A stretch of DNA of 64,000 nucleotides from Mesocentrotus franciscanus (lineage: Eukaryota; Echinodermata; Echinoidea; Camarodonta; Strongylocentrotidae): assembly GCA_037976565.1 (NCBI GenBank), contig CP137675.1, forward strand, positions 24,561,331-24,625,330, written 5' to 3'. Under the pieces are notes generated by a model. That model saw only the letters and a program-made list of their open reading frames with translations. It had not been told where the DNA came from and did not search any database. Positions 25,454 to 36,716 of the stretch are shown here, in pieces. The position numbers and the translations under genes are program-made. Numbering within the stretch: position 1 is the stretch's first letter; every line of letters begins with the position of its first letter.

Positions 25454-26119
25454 AAGAATTATATATATGGTGCTAAAAACCGTGGTATGGTTTTTATGTC
25501 ATTCGTGTTTGGGCGGAGGATAAGAAAGGTTTAATAGATTAAACGCGAGATGAATAATAGCATGTGTTCAAATTTACCTGAGAAATAGATAGAACAAGGC
25601 TAAGCTTGTCAATTTACAATCTTATAATGTACTGATATCACTTTCTCCACTATGATTTTTTTAATTTCAGACTGGATATATAAGAAAATACATAATTGTA
25701 ACTTTTTATATTCTGTTAACTTCTATTTCAACATTCCCATCACATGTAAAGTTTCATTTTGTCTGCTTGAAAACACGATATACAATAGTCGTATACAATG
25801 ACGAAATTGTATTATGTCTATGACTGGTATGATTTGATCAGTGCGATAAACCATACTGACGTACGCCACACTTATCATTCACTGATGAAGCTATAAGCCT
25901 AGGGGGCATGGAAGCATGTCCCCTTTCCCCCCTCCACTTCAAAGGGATAAAAGGGGGAAATAGGTAAAGAGAGAAAAATAAAAGGGGAGAGAAAGTCAAC
26001 GTAAGTAGAAGTATAGCATTTACCATTTAAGTTCAGTTTGCCTGTTAATATAATGCATTCGAAGAATTGACATGAGGTACTCACTTTCTATTTTTGTCTT
26101 TGTCAATGTAGTCTACGTT

Positions 26120-26215
26120 TACTTGTACCATTTACTTTGTGAAATCATTGCAAATGTTAAATATATGTGAAATATGAGACAATAAACTGAAAGTGAAACT
26201 GAAACTTAAGTAGAA
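26120..26215 (+). repeat. possible LINE 3' tail
   Basis: AATAAACTGAAAGTGAAACTGAAAC at the end of an AT-rich stretch resembles the short repeated tails at the 3' ends of CR1-like LINEs. No reverse-transcriptase frame lies upstream in this window, so the identification is weak. Confidence 0.25.
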
Positions 26216-27085
26216 GATGACACCGTGTCAACACCCCCTTCCACTCGACGACCATATTCTTTCGCATTTTATCCATGCAGTAAGACCAGTGCCCCCACTC
26301 CTCTCATCCATGAAACCAGTGCCCCTTAATAACTAGATACACGCTACACCTCTGAAGGTTAGAATCATCATACCACGTTGTCATATCGTTTCGAATGAAT
26401 GTCACGCAGATAAATCGACGAAATTACTCGATTGTATAGCACATTCAGGTTTGACCTTCACCGTGCGATTGGTTACATCCTAATTTCATATTTTCCGATG
26501 AATGATATAGATGTATAGATTATAATTCAATGGATACGGTAATGGCGTTCAATGTGTTTCTATACATCATGATCTAAAATTTAACCTGATTATTCATAAG
26601 ACGGAAAAGCCCATTAAAACAAATAAATTTGTGAGTGATTATCGTGCCAAGGCTGCAGCTCACAATGTGAATTTGACAATGAAAGTATGCAATCATCTTA
26701 CAAGTTCACAAGATATATTTCTTTGAATTCAAAGAGATTTAAACATTCATAACACGTAAGCACTCAGCCAACCTGTATTAAAAAAATCATATGTAGACAG
26801 GTATGAAAATAATTTCATCACGTTAATGTACAGATAAAGCATATGTCACTACAATCTACTAATAAATGATATTTTATACCCGAATGTACGCAATTTGTTT
26901 TCTTACATCTTTATTGTTACCCCCCACCTCACACTATTGGACAGTCCAATTCGAAGCTTTATTGTACATACAACGTGCAAACATAAAGCAAAACAAACAT
27001 ATTCAGCAGATACTTAAAAAAACATTTTACAACTTTAGATGGAGTATTCAATTATACTACAATTTGAAAATCTACAAATTCTTAC

Positions 27086-27125
27086 CCGTCACGAGGAAAA
27101 TGGATATGATGTGAATGAGCGCCAT
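27086..27125 (-). CDS. proposed first coding exon: start codon and signal peptide
   Basis: On the minus strand an ATG with good start context (GTCAAAATGG) opens 13 codons, Met-Ala-Leu-Ile-His-Ile-Ile-Ser-Ile-Phe-Leu-Val-Thr, plus one base. They end at a strong donor, G|GTAAGAAT. The intron phase is 1, exactly what the acceptor at 13528 needs. Joining completes a Gly codon and extends the hydrophobic core with Ala-Ser-Ile-Leu-Ala-Val, giving a typical signal peptide for a protein that has a transmembrane helix but otherwise lacks one. The 13,557-base intron is long. An extra in-phase exon between the two cannot be excluded, and the promoter and 5' UTR are not resolved. Confidence 0.55.
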
Positions 27126-28406
27126 TTTGACGCTAAGAGTTTGTATCCAAGTTTTTTTCCAATACCGAACCAATCCTTTCGACTGACAAAAACGGCAATA
27201 AGGATATTGGAAACAGAAGTTCGCATTAATTAAACACAGTATCGCCCACACGGTCAATGTTCGTCCATGCAGTAAATTCACATTCGTTCTTGCTCTTACA
27301 AAATGCCTGCTTTCCTCAGGATGTTGCTACATAAGTCACTCTTAAGATATCCAGCTAGTTTTAGCAGACGACCCAAGTGCTCTCTCTCTCTCTCTCCAGC
27401 AACGTTTCTTGTCTCTCTTCCGACATAGGGTTTGTGGCCTCTATTTTAAGCAGTTTGACCTCTCCCACCAAACGCACAACGTCGTCTGCTCAAAGCTCTC
27501 GAGTTTCGATTGGCACGCGCGCGCGCAAAAGGTTTCTGCGAGTTCTAAAGTGTGACGTATAGCGATAGCGAAGAGTGAAGGTGGAATGGCTTCATGATGG
27601 TATTGGTAGGGGAAACCCCCTCCCCTTGATTACGTAATTTATTTTACCCCTTTCCATCTAGGTTTAAATCTGTAAAAGGTTAAATATACTCGCAATGCAG
27701 GCGGAGTGAAGATGACGTAATAGTTATTCATCAAATAATGTCAGATGGCATTAAAGTTTCCCCTTTGAAATATTACATGATTGCCATAAATGCAACTCTC
27801 ATTAACATTAACACATTTCTGACAGTCTTCTCATCGTTGATTAGTTGAGAGAGAGCGCAGGGGTGGTTCCTTTTCCCTGATAATTTTGGAATAGATATGG
27901 TTGGGCTTTGAATATTGTCCTCCCGCCCTCCTGAAGAAAGGTTGACGCCTTCCTGGTACACGTAGCAATAGCCAACTAGGATGTCAGGTGATCAAATCAC
28001 ATTAATGTTGCCTTGGCGGTCGGTCCTAGTAATAGTCATGTCAGTATTTAAATCATTTTTGTTGTGTGTGAAGTACTTTTGAAGGCGTTCCAATCGTCAT
28101 TGGCTACACAATCAAATAAACCAAAGCAGAAGCCAAAATGACCGCCTTATGCCAACCATAGCATTGGATCTTCAAGAGACAATTTTTTACCATGAACAGG
28201 TTGAAATAAATGCGACTTGTTCCAATGTCAAATTATGATAGTTACTTTATGAAATTAGCAGGAGACCGATTGAAAAAGAATACAAAAAGCATTAGCGTTA
28301 AAAGATATTGGAGGAGTTTTCATTAAAAACTGAAACATTAACCTCCTTTACAGCTTTATAGGAGGGAGGAGAAAATAATTAAGCTGAATTAGCAGTGAAG
28401 TTGGGA
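27126..28406. other. region upstream of the membrane gene
   Basis: Would contain the promoter and 5' UTR if the first exon is right. ATTGG (CCAAT on the minus strand) occurs at about 27206, and a (CT)8 run at about 27380-27397. Neither can be called as a working site. No other gene seen. Confidence 0.3.
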
Positions 28407-28530
28407 AGTTGGGAGAAAGGGGAAAAAGAGGGGGAAGAGAGGGGGAGAAAAAAAGGGGAGAAAAAAGGGAAGAAAGAGGGAGAGAGGGGGAGAGAAGACA
28501 GGGGAGAGATTGTGGGCGAGGGATATTAAT
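28407..28530. repeat. purine-rich GGGGAGA tract
   Basis: Plus-strand G/A-rich low-complexity sequence. Open frames on both strands across it are artefacts. Confidence 0.7.
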
Positions 28531-29352
28531 GAGGGAGGAGAAGATGGCACCGAGAATTGAGAAGGCAAAGGGCAGACCAAGAAAGTCAAGGAATCGAACT
28601 ATTTAGATTTGTATGAAAAATGCATCATGGAGAGAGATGTTTGAAAATTCACAAATATCTCTAGATATCAGTTCTTGCTTTGTAAGCATAACCAAAAGTG
28701 TTATGCCCGGAAAATCCTAATCGAACATATAATTATCACGCTTATCCCTTTTACTTTGTGGGATAATCTCAATTTTGGGTAAATACAAGTAATTATAGTG
28801 TCCTCAATATAGATTATCAAGATTATCAAGTTCGGGCAATTATCATTAAAACCACGTTGCCAGGGGTTAATCCAAGGGTTTCATGAATTCCTCATCCTGG
28901 GGCCATTCGCCTCGACCCCCTTTTTACCCAGTTTTCTCCAATACGGCTTTCCCTTAAAAAAAAAGAGTTTTCCCTAAACCAATGGAGGCCACTTAGACAT
29001 GAGCCTCACTCAGTCTGGCGTCCAAAATAGATGAAGAAATCAAACTGATAAATTTGGAATACAGCTGCCATACTTGTGTAAATATCGAGTGTCTGGGATT
29101 AAGTCTTGTCTAAACTTTTTTATATATATAATGTTTCTGTCTGTATCACGTGTTTAGAAAAGCGTTATCTTTTGATGATCCTAAGATTGACAATTGTTTG
29201 AGGACTTACATCTCATATGAGGAGAGTGAAGCCTATTTTTTTTGTAGAAACTGCACTTGCATCACAAGAACTCCTTACACTTAATTTATGTCTTTTATTC
29301 TTCCCGTGTCTCTCATCTAAAGCCCAGCTCTTTGCTCAAACACAATTCAATA

Positions 29353-29592
29353 AGAAGGAAAAGAAGTAGAAGTAGAAGTAGAGGAAGGAGAAGAAGAAGA
29401 AGAAGAAGAAGAAGAAGAAGAAGAAGAAGAAGAAGAAGAAGAAAACAAAAATAAAAAGAGGAAGAAGAAGAAAAAGAGGAGTAAGAAGAAAAAGGAGAAG
29501 AAGAAGAAGAAGAAGAAGAAGAAGAAGAAGAAGAAGAAGACGAAGAAGACGAAGAAGAAGACGAAGAAGACTAAGAAGAAGAGGAAGAAGGT
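29353..29592. repeat. (GAA)n microsatellite, about 240 bp
   Basis: Long runs of AAGAAG with GTAGAA, GAGGAA and GACGAA interruptions, in two main blocks (about 29390-29444 and 29490-29575). Polypurine tracts of this kind can form triplex structures. The Arg/Lys-rich and poly-Phe frames are translation artefacts. Confidence 0.9.
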
Positions 29593-30207
29593 ACAGTGGA
29601 CAATTGTTTTCTTCATATTTTACCGTTCCAATTTTGTTTTCTCCAAAGGTTGTAGCAATACGAAGGAATTAAAGGGGTAAAAACTTCTCCATCCGTCTCT
29701 TTCAATGTCTCCTTATAAGTGTTCTTTTCGAGAGAAAACAATTTTGTTTTCATTGGCATGATGAGTGTATCAAATGTTACAACATCACTATTTAATTCCT
29801 ATTTACTTGGAAATGTGATTCTCTGCCAGTATTCAAGATTTGTCATTATTATTATAGTAGGCCTATATTATTAGTAGTTTGTATGTTTTTGATGAACATA
29901 CTGGCTGCAAGTGAACCTAGCTATGTGACCTAGAAAAAGTTTACATGATCATGACCTTTGCGGATTCAAGAATTCTTAAATTCCTTTACTCTTTTTTTAG
30001 AGAGAGACCAGAGTTTACCTAAAACTAGACACTCAATCAATGACTCATATTGCTGTGATGGCTGTCCGGTTGGAGATGCCAGGATACAATAAAAGACCTT
30101 GATTTGAAACAGTTGTGGACATTACTCATGATTTTTCATTGATACAGGAATATAGCAGCCGGGGAATGTGCCACACCAAATCTATTAATAAAGTTAGGAC
30201 ACTCTTG

Positions 30208-30430
30208 ATAATGATCCGACGATAATGATACTGACTTCTTGTATAGCGCTCATATTTTGGTTTTGGTTTGTTTGTTTGACTGACTGCTAAAAATGCATGT
30301 GAAAAATTATAGGTATTGAAGCAACCAGGGGACCGACGGATTTACCAAAGGGCACTATCGCATCGACATGGTTTCGAACCTGGGACCTCCCGGTTACGAG
30401 ACAACTGCTCTACCACTGAGCCATCGCACC
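30208..30430 (-). mobile_element. tRNA-derived SINE, family 2, with conserved tail
   Basis: On the minus strand the head from 30430 reads like a tRNA. Box A is TGGCTCAGTGG (30413-30423), an anticodon-loop-like CTCGTAA carries CGT (Thr-like), and box B is GGTTCGAAACC (30370-30380). A tRNA-unrelated body follows, then GCGCTATACAAGAAG and ATTAT-type sequence. It lacks the second acceptor-stem strand of a real tRNA, so it is a SINE and not a tRNA gene. Confidence 0.75.
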
Positions 30431-31567
30431 ACGTGAAGTGCTGAAGGCGCTCCAATCTTGGTCCCTGCTTATGAAGGCCCTTTTTTTAAAACCAGTTTCA
30501 TATTTACTGCAAAGGCACATTTACATTAACGGGCAAAGGCAAATTTACATTAACGGCCCACGAAAGGAAAATGGTTTCGTGTCAGAGCTCGAATCCACGA
30601 CCTTCGGATCAATCCATCCAAGTATACAAACCAATCAAATTTAGTCCGCCATCCCCATGTACCCAAAACGTAAATGTTTCAAAGGGTTGTGGCGTTGTTG
30701 CCCCTTCAAACCGTTGAGGGGGCACATATCTTACAAAATGGATGAAATGTGAAATACCAAGGCCACCACATGGGGGCAAGGAGGTAGGAGAGGTCCGTTC
30801 ATCATTTTCCATGTTCCTTTTCAACACCTCCTTTCTCTCTATCTTTCTTTCTCTCTTTCTCTTTCTCTATTTCTCTATCCCCCTTTCCTTTTTCTTCGCC
30901 ATTCAATTGAGGAGGGGACAAGTGACCTCCTTGCCCCCTGTGCCTACGCCTCTGCATAGGAAAACAAACAAGCAGCTGTATCAATTTCAGTGAAACACGA
31001 TGTTTCACACAATATGATCCATGTTTCATGGAAGAAATGTAATAACTATTTTAAAACAATGTGATAACACAAAATATATAATAAATGCTAGCCGTTTGTG
31101 ACGTAATCTCTGAAACTTAAGTCCGAAGCTTCAGCTTCTGATGCCCGCCCAAGATAATGTCTTTGTATTTTAAATAGCAAACGGTACACCAATTGGACTT
31201 CTTATTCACCACGCTCTTGCTAAGAGGTCAGTGGCCATTTTAAGGGCCGGTCACGTTTCATCTAGAACGATAGGCCTAATTACCAACCTCGGTCTATAAA
31301 GAAAAAAAAAGAAATTCGGTAGCAGTGCTGAATCCAAACTTTTGTAAAGGGGCACAATTTAGACAATTTTCTAGCAAGTTAAATCAAAGGGAAATTGTCA
31401 CATATTTACCCACAAAAAACTATGACAAGCCAAGCAAAAATAATAATTATTAAAAAAAACAATACACTTAACAGATTTTATCAGCCGCCCAAGGAGTTGA
31501 AGATTTGAAAAGGAACACATTTTGCCTACTTAAGATATGCCATGTTAGGTTTGAAATGAGCCACAGA

Positions 31568-31800
31568 GGAGACGCGATGCTCAGTTATAGAACAGTGGTC
31601 TCGTAACCAGGAGGTCCCAGGTTCGAAACCAAGTCAATGCGATCGTGCCCCTTGGTAAGGCGTTAATCCTCATTACCAAGTCCCCTCGGACAGGGCATAA
31701 AACCGCGGCCACCTGGTTGTTTACTTACAAGCATATACATGCTTTCTTAGCAGTCAGGTAAAATGATCATCATCAAACATCATCATCAAACAAACCGGTT
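31568..31800 (+). mobile_element. tRNA-derived SINE, family 2, diverged copy
   Basis: Shares with the copy at 30208-30430 the phrase GTCTCGTAACC.GGAGGTCCCAG and box B GGTTCGAAACC (31620-31630), followed by ATGCGAT.GTGCCC. Box A is degraded (GCTCAGTTATAG). It ends in ATCATCATCAAAC repeats and lacks the GCGCTATA tail. It lies in the opposite orientation to the other copy, 1.1 kb away. Confidence 0.7.
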
Positions 31801-32262
31801 GCCCCCCATCCGCCGGTGGTCCTCAAAGAACACTCAAATCACTGTAAGGCTCTCTCACTGAATATGATTCACTCGTATTTCAACGGAAAGCTCCATTTCA
31901 AACACCTCCTCTAGAGATAAGAACTTAAAATAATTACAGAGAACAAAGGGCTTACATGAAGAAGTATCTTTATCATGATGAAATGGGAAATTCAATCTTA
32001 TCGGGAGGTTCCTGGTGACTATTGGGACTTTACCTGATCCAACTTATGCTTTGAGCAGGGGCGTAGTGCATTAAGGGGGCCCTTACATCACGGTGGGGGC
32101 AGTGATCTGACTTGGTGCATGAAATGCCAATTTGAAAGGGGGAAGGCCATGCAAAAGGAGGGCAGGGTGGGTCGTAGCATCTTCTTTTCACCTCGCTTTC
32201 CCCTGTCTCATTTTCTTTTTCTGTCTTTATCCATTTGTCTTTCTTCTTCTTTTTTTCGTCAT

Positions 32263-32624
32263 AATAATAATAATAATAGCTAGTTCTTATATAGCGCTTT
32301 TCAGGACCGAAGGCCCTCTCAAAGCGCTTTACAGATACATATATTATTACCCCGGTCATCGGATTCAGGCTTACACGAACACAATGTATGCACATTCTCC
32401 ACTCCCTGGGGACCATTCCAGCCAGGCGTAATTTTTACAAGCGCACACTTGCTAATCTAAGCACATTAGCTTTCGCATCCTACCGGGTACCCATTTAACA
32501 CCTGGGTGGAGAGTGGCAAATGTAGATCAATGTCTTGCCAAAGGACATTAGTGCCGCGGTGGGACTTGAACCGCGGACCTTGTGATCCACAGTCCGGTGA
32601 CATATCCACTCGTCCACGACACCT
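32263..32624 (-). mobile_element. tRNA-derived SINE, family 1, full-length copy
   Basis: The minus-strand head begins near 32624. Box A is TGGACGAGTGG (32606-32616) and box B GGTTCAAGTCC (32562-32572) inside GCGGTTCAAGTCCCACCGCG. The body contains CACCCAGGTGTTAAATGGG and CCAGGGAGTGGAGAATG. The 3' end is AAAGCGCTATATAAGAAC followed by (ATT)n at 32261-32278. An AGCGCTTT/AAAGCGCT inverted pair sits just before the tail. The 11672-11925 copy confirms the family. Confidence 0.85.
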
Positions 32625-33263
32625 CTACATGCGACTGGGAGTACATGTGCCCCTCCGTGCCATCCTGGGTACACCACTGCTTGTGTGCCCTCGTGAACTA
32701 GAGGCACTTTACCTTTATTTGGAGATACATGACGAAGATATTGACAATTAATGTCATCACGATGTATCCCTTGTGTTTTGACAATAGTATTTAAAGAATT
32801 AAGACAAAAGTTGCCGAAGTGTCAACGACTTCAAGTTACGATTCATCTTGAAGTGTTGCCAGTTGAAAGATATCGATCGCCACCGATTCCTGGCAATTGA
32901 TATAGCCACTCAATTAGCCACCGTGAGACACTTAATTTCACCCTAGATTAAGCCCATGAATAATTCAATAGATTAGTATGTCAGATGGCCAAGTTTATTT
33001 GACATTTGGCAGTGCATGTATCTTATCTTCAGTACACTTTGGATATGCTGGAAAGGACGTGACTTGTTTGACGTCGAAATGTCTTCCTTTCTATTTTTCA
33101 TATAAAATCGATTTCATAATATATCTTTGTAATCAATACATCGAGGAATTAATCATCGGACCCATCTAAAGGATCCCCCGCCACTAGTGCCCCTTAATAA
33201 TGGACCCACGCTATGCCACTGCTCCTTTTCACAACTTTTTTTTGTAAATTGTAATAATACCCC
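32625..33263. other. non-coding; hAT-like end at 33211-33221
   Basis: CTATGCCACTG here is the reverse complement of CAGTGGCATAG and is near-inverted relative to CAGGGGCGTAG at 32055-32065. The two could bound a 1.17-kb element carrying the SINE, but flanking target duplications do not match. No gene seen. Confidence 0.3.
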
Positions 33264-33425
33264 CTCTCTCTCTCTCTCTCTCTCTTTCTCTTCGTTACTA
33301 TACTTTCCCTCACATTCATCTTTCTCAACCTTCTCTCTCTCTCTCTCTCTCTCCTTCCTCTCTCTCTCTCTTTGTCTATGTATGTCTGCCTCTCTCTCTC
33401 TCTCTCTCTCTCCCTCTCCCTCTTC
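33264..33425. repeat. (CT)n tracts
   Basis: Four (CT)n blocks separated by short unique words on the plus strand. Confidence 0.85.
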
Positions 33426-33718
33426 TCATTAAAACTGTTTTCTTACGACATGCATGAGTTTAAGTAATTTCACTAATTTCAACAGCTAGACTAGAAACAT
33501 GTTTTGCACACTGAAGAGAAATCTCATGGAAACATTTCTCCGTCATCCATGCTTATGGGTGCAAGACGGATCGGCATGATAAGCGGCCAAGGTGAGCGCG
33601 ATAATTGAAATTTTATATAGATCTTAGTCGCATGATTTTCCATTTCATGATTATTTGCTCTTTTTTTGTTTGGTTCTATTGAATACGTAATGCCATTCGT
33701 GAACTGCAAGTCAAGTCA

Positions 33719-34043
33719 CCCCGAAGCTCAAGGGTAAACAGCGTTTCAGGTAAACAGAAAAATGAGCAAGTGAATGACGAGATTTTTTTGAAAATATTTT
33801 TGGTTAGCGGTAATTAGAGGGAAATGTTTAGTGGAAGTTCATTAAAATTACATGTACAGAACGCCACAGAAATATTAGGTTAAGTCATTTAGGAGCTCAA
33901 AATTGCACAGCTTTCCAGGCGAACAGAAAGAAAGAGCAAGTGAATGACAAGATTTGTAATATACAGTCTAGATTAACTGTTTGGGGTTTTATTTATAAGA
34001 TGTTCTATATATAGCGGAACTATGTAATGGAAGTTCATTAAAA

Positions 34044-34093
<50 letters not shown>

Positions 34094-34880
34094 CGCCAAA
34101 GAAATTCCAAGTTTAGTCAGTTAGGAGCTTAAAATTGCATAGCTTTCCAGGTGATCAGAAAAAAGAGCAAGTGAATACATTATAGGTTAACCATGTTAAC
34201 GGTTTGGGAATGTATTCGTCGGTCTTTCGATAAATAGCGGTATTATTTAGTAAAAGTTCTTTAAAGGTACTAGGTACAATTTGCAGGCCAAAAAATTGAA
34301 AAGGTTAAATTCCAACGGCATTTGAAAGACAATACTAATTTAGAACTTCCCTAAAAAGGGGGCTTGAAAATGTCTTTAAGTGGGAAAATAACGACTATTA
34401 GTTGTCGAATCGACTTAGGAGCTATAGAGCCAGTAAGTAATAGTCTGATTTTTCAGACCATTGTACCGAATGGTCGTACGTTTTATGCTGCGCAAAGATT
34501 CAATCAGTTTAATTTTGGCCATTACAAGAAGTGGGTTATTGATGTAGACAAATGCTCATGTACCCTTTACAGCTCATGTTATGTATGTTATTACCAAAGA
34601 TGAAAAAGCCAGTCAGTCACTCAATAGTGTCTGACAGTGAAGTCTAGCAAGTAAACGGGTTTCCTTGCATAATTTGAATATTAGGACACTGCTAACGTTT
34701 AAATTTCACAGATAGGACATACATGATATATTCATAATTCCTGCAAAGTTCTACAGAATTTGATGTTGGCTGCAAAAGGGACATAGTATCTTTAACATAG
34801 TTAGACAATATGGGACTCAAAAATACACAGCGCTCCTGGTTAACAGAAAAATAAACGGCTGAATGACAAATGTTATTGCA
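33719..34880. repeat. four degenerate tandem units, the third interrupted by a MITE
   Basis: Units begin with CTCAAGGGTAAACAGCG, CTCAAAATTGCACAGC, CTTAAAATTGCATAGC and CTCAAAAATACACAGCG at about 33719, 33897, 34130 and 34813. Each is followed by CCAGGnnAACAGAAA and GAGCAAGTGAATGAC-like words. The first two complete units also contain GGAAGTTCATTAAAA then ACAGAACGCC. In the second, an (AT)n run (34046-34088) has expanded. In the third, the AGTTCTTTAA site holds the family A MITE (34261-34795). Confidence 0.75.
34261..34795. mobile_element. TTAA-flanked MITE, family A, copy 2
   Basis: 535 bp including both TTAA borders (34261-34264 and 34792-34795). Ends are TTAAAGGTACTAGGTACAAT and, inverted, TTAAAGATACTATGTCCC. 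The interior is collinear with copy 1 (974-1567), for example TTCCAACGGCATTTGAAAGA and GTGGGTTATTGATGTAGACA. Neighbouring tandem units have the same site uninterrupted. The internal open frame at 34364-34603 has no equivalent intact frame in copy 1, so it is not treated as a gene. Confidence 0.85.
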
Positions 34881-36244
34881 TGTTTGTTTGTTTGCTTGTC
34901 TTATTCAGTATTAGAAACCATTTTGGTTGACAATATAACCACTCTTTATTACATATTCAGAGGTGACACATCTTGAAAGTTTATTCGCCCATGTTTATTT
35001 ATTTCAAGTAATGAACGAAACTCGGAAACTGATGAATTATAGCTCCATTGGATAGGGCATTAATCTTAGTAAATCACTTAGTTCATCGGAGATGAAAATA
35101 AAGTCGTTTTAACTTTGCTGATTTGTTTATGGTCTTCGTTCTAATTTTTGCTTATATATTATTGACATCGTCAGTCAATAAATTCAAGCTGAGGGTATAT
35201 TTTTTATTCAAAATTATTAAATGATTTTATTCGGATGTTGTCTGAGACAAACTGAAGGGTCATAACAGATTGTGACATCTGCAGTTAATATACATGCATA
35301 TCCATTATCCAAAACATCCAGGGTGACTTTTATGATCATATTGATATTGGCAGATGGGGACTATTTCCATTTCAGTGACTAAGGCTACCTCAGCTCTCTT
35401 GATGCGGGGTAGTCATGGCAACCGTTTACGACTTGCGACAGAAGTTTCAGAAATGGTAAGTGGCGTGGAGGGATGATGTTTTGTGGCAACTGTGATATGT
35501 TGTGCTTGGTATATGGACCTGGGGGCCGGGTGCTGTGGGTCCTTCAGTACCCCCACCCCTCCCCCTCCCTTTCATGGATACTAGAGCTAGGGGTAGTATG
35601 GTTTGCTGCACGTGGTGCTTGGGGTGCTGCAAATTTTTGCGTGAAAGGGACCTTGAAAATGTGATCCTATTTCTTGTTTGTTTGTTTGTTTGCTTGCCTA
35701 TTTTTTTCTTTCTTGCTTGCTTCCTTGCTCGTCAGAACAATTTTAGGGTGAAGGGGCACTTTTGTTGCCTATCAGCTAATGCAGTAGGGAGGGCCTCTTA
35801 GTACCCATGGAGGAAAATATCGCCCCCAGGTTCGTGGGGCACTGTGAAACCGTGTAATGCTGAATCATTTCCGGTCTGATAATAAGACATTATAAGAGAT
35901 CCAATAAATTCAATCAATCTATCGATTTTCCTACTCTCAGGCATCTGTGATTTTCTGTAGCAAAATATCACACTGTCACTGAGCTTCAACAGTGGATTAC
36001 AAATTCAAATGTACTGTCTCGCTTTTACAGCGAGGATTTTTTAAAGGAGAATTGGGAGAGGTAGGGAGAGTGAGATAGAGAGAGAGAGATGGAATTCTTT
36101 GTACATTGGAAGAAATCAAGTAGGTCATCGAGTATCCTGCAAAAAGGAGCAATTTGAAAAGAGAACATAAGATTTGATATGATAAGATGTAGAATTGTCG
36201 CGCAATATGCGTATTGCATCCCTGTCAAATGGAGTGACTTTTAC
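34881..36244. other. non-coding, no gene seen
   Basis: Includes a TTTGTTTG/CTTGCTTG-type tract at 35675-35730 and a short (GA)n at about 36066-36089. Frames at 35447-35801 lack domain or splice support. Confidence 0.4.
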
Positions 36245-36716
36245 ACATGCGTACACAATTGTGTACCTGCTTCGACCATACGTTCAATACATTTGGTATG
36301 TAAGAAAAATAGCTCAAGGAGGAGAATATACTTGGGAAAGAAATAGGTTAAAAGTGAATGTAGAAGCATGGCATCCTAGCTGAATTATCATCAACTAACC
36401 CCCTCTCTCTCTCTCTCTCTCTTTCTCCTGAGTATAGCTCCTGAGCAAATTCAGGAGTTATAAATATACCACTTAAGCCCAACATGCGTACACAATTGTG
36501 TACCTGCTTCGACCATACGTTCAATACATTTGGTATGTAAGAAAAATAGCTCAAGGAGGAGAATATACTTGGGAAAGAAATAGGTTAAAAGTGAATGTAG
36601 AAGCATGGCATCCTAGCTGAATTATCATCAACTAACCCCTCTCTCTCTCTCTCTCTCTTTCTCCTGAGTATAGCTCCTGAGCAAATTCAGGAGTTATAAA
36701 TATACCACTTAAGCCC
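36245..36716. repeat. 237-bp tandem duplication, two near-identical copies
   Basis: CATGCGTACACAATTGTGTA occurs at 36246 and 36483. The copies are collinear through the (CT)n run to CACTTAAGCCC and differ mainly in the length of that run. Each contains the palindrome ACACAATTGTGT and a short hairpin CTCCTGA...TCAGGAG. Near identity indicates a very recent duplication, or an assembly duplication. Confidence 0.9.

Noticed and set aside
27072..27281. Longer minus-strand frame starting further upstream than the proposed first exon
   Set aside because: It reads in a different frame from the 27125 start. It also looks signal-like, but it does not give a phase-compatible join to the acceptor at 13528 at the GTAAG donor.
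29257..29616. Arg-rich (plus) and Phe/Ser-rich (minus) frames
   Set aside because: Translation of the (GAA)n microsatellite.
30340..30430. Possible tRNA-Thr gene on the minus strand
   Set aside because: Boxes A and B are present, but there is no matching 3' acceptor strand after box B and a SINE body follows. A second diverged copy at 31568 supports a SINE.
32055..33221. A 1.17-kb hAT-like element enclosing the full-length SINE
   Set aside because: The ends are roughly inverted, but the flanking 8 bp (GCTTTGAG and CTCCTTTT) do not match. Kept only as a note on recurrent termini.
34364..34603. Open frame of 79 codons in MITE copy 2
   Set aside because: The equivalent region of copy 1 is interrupted by stops and an insertion, so there is no sign of a conserved protein.
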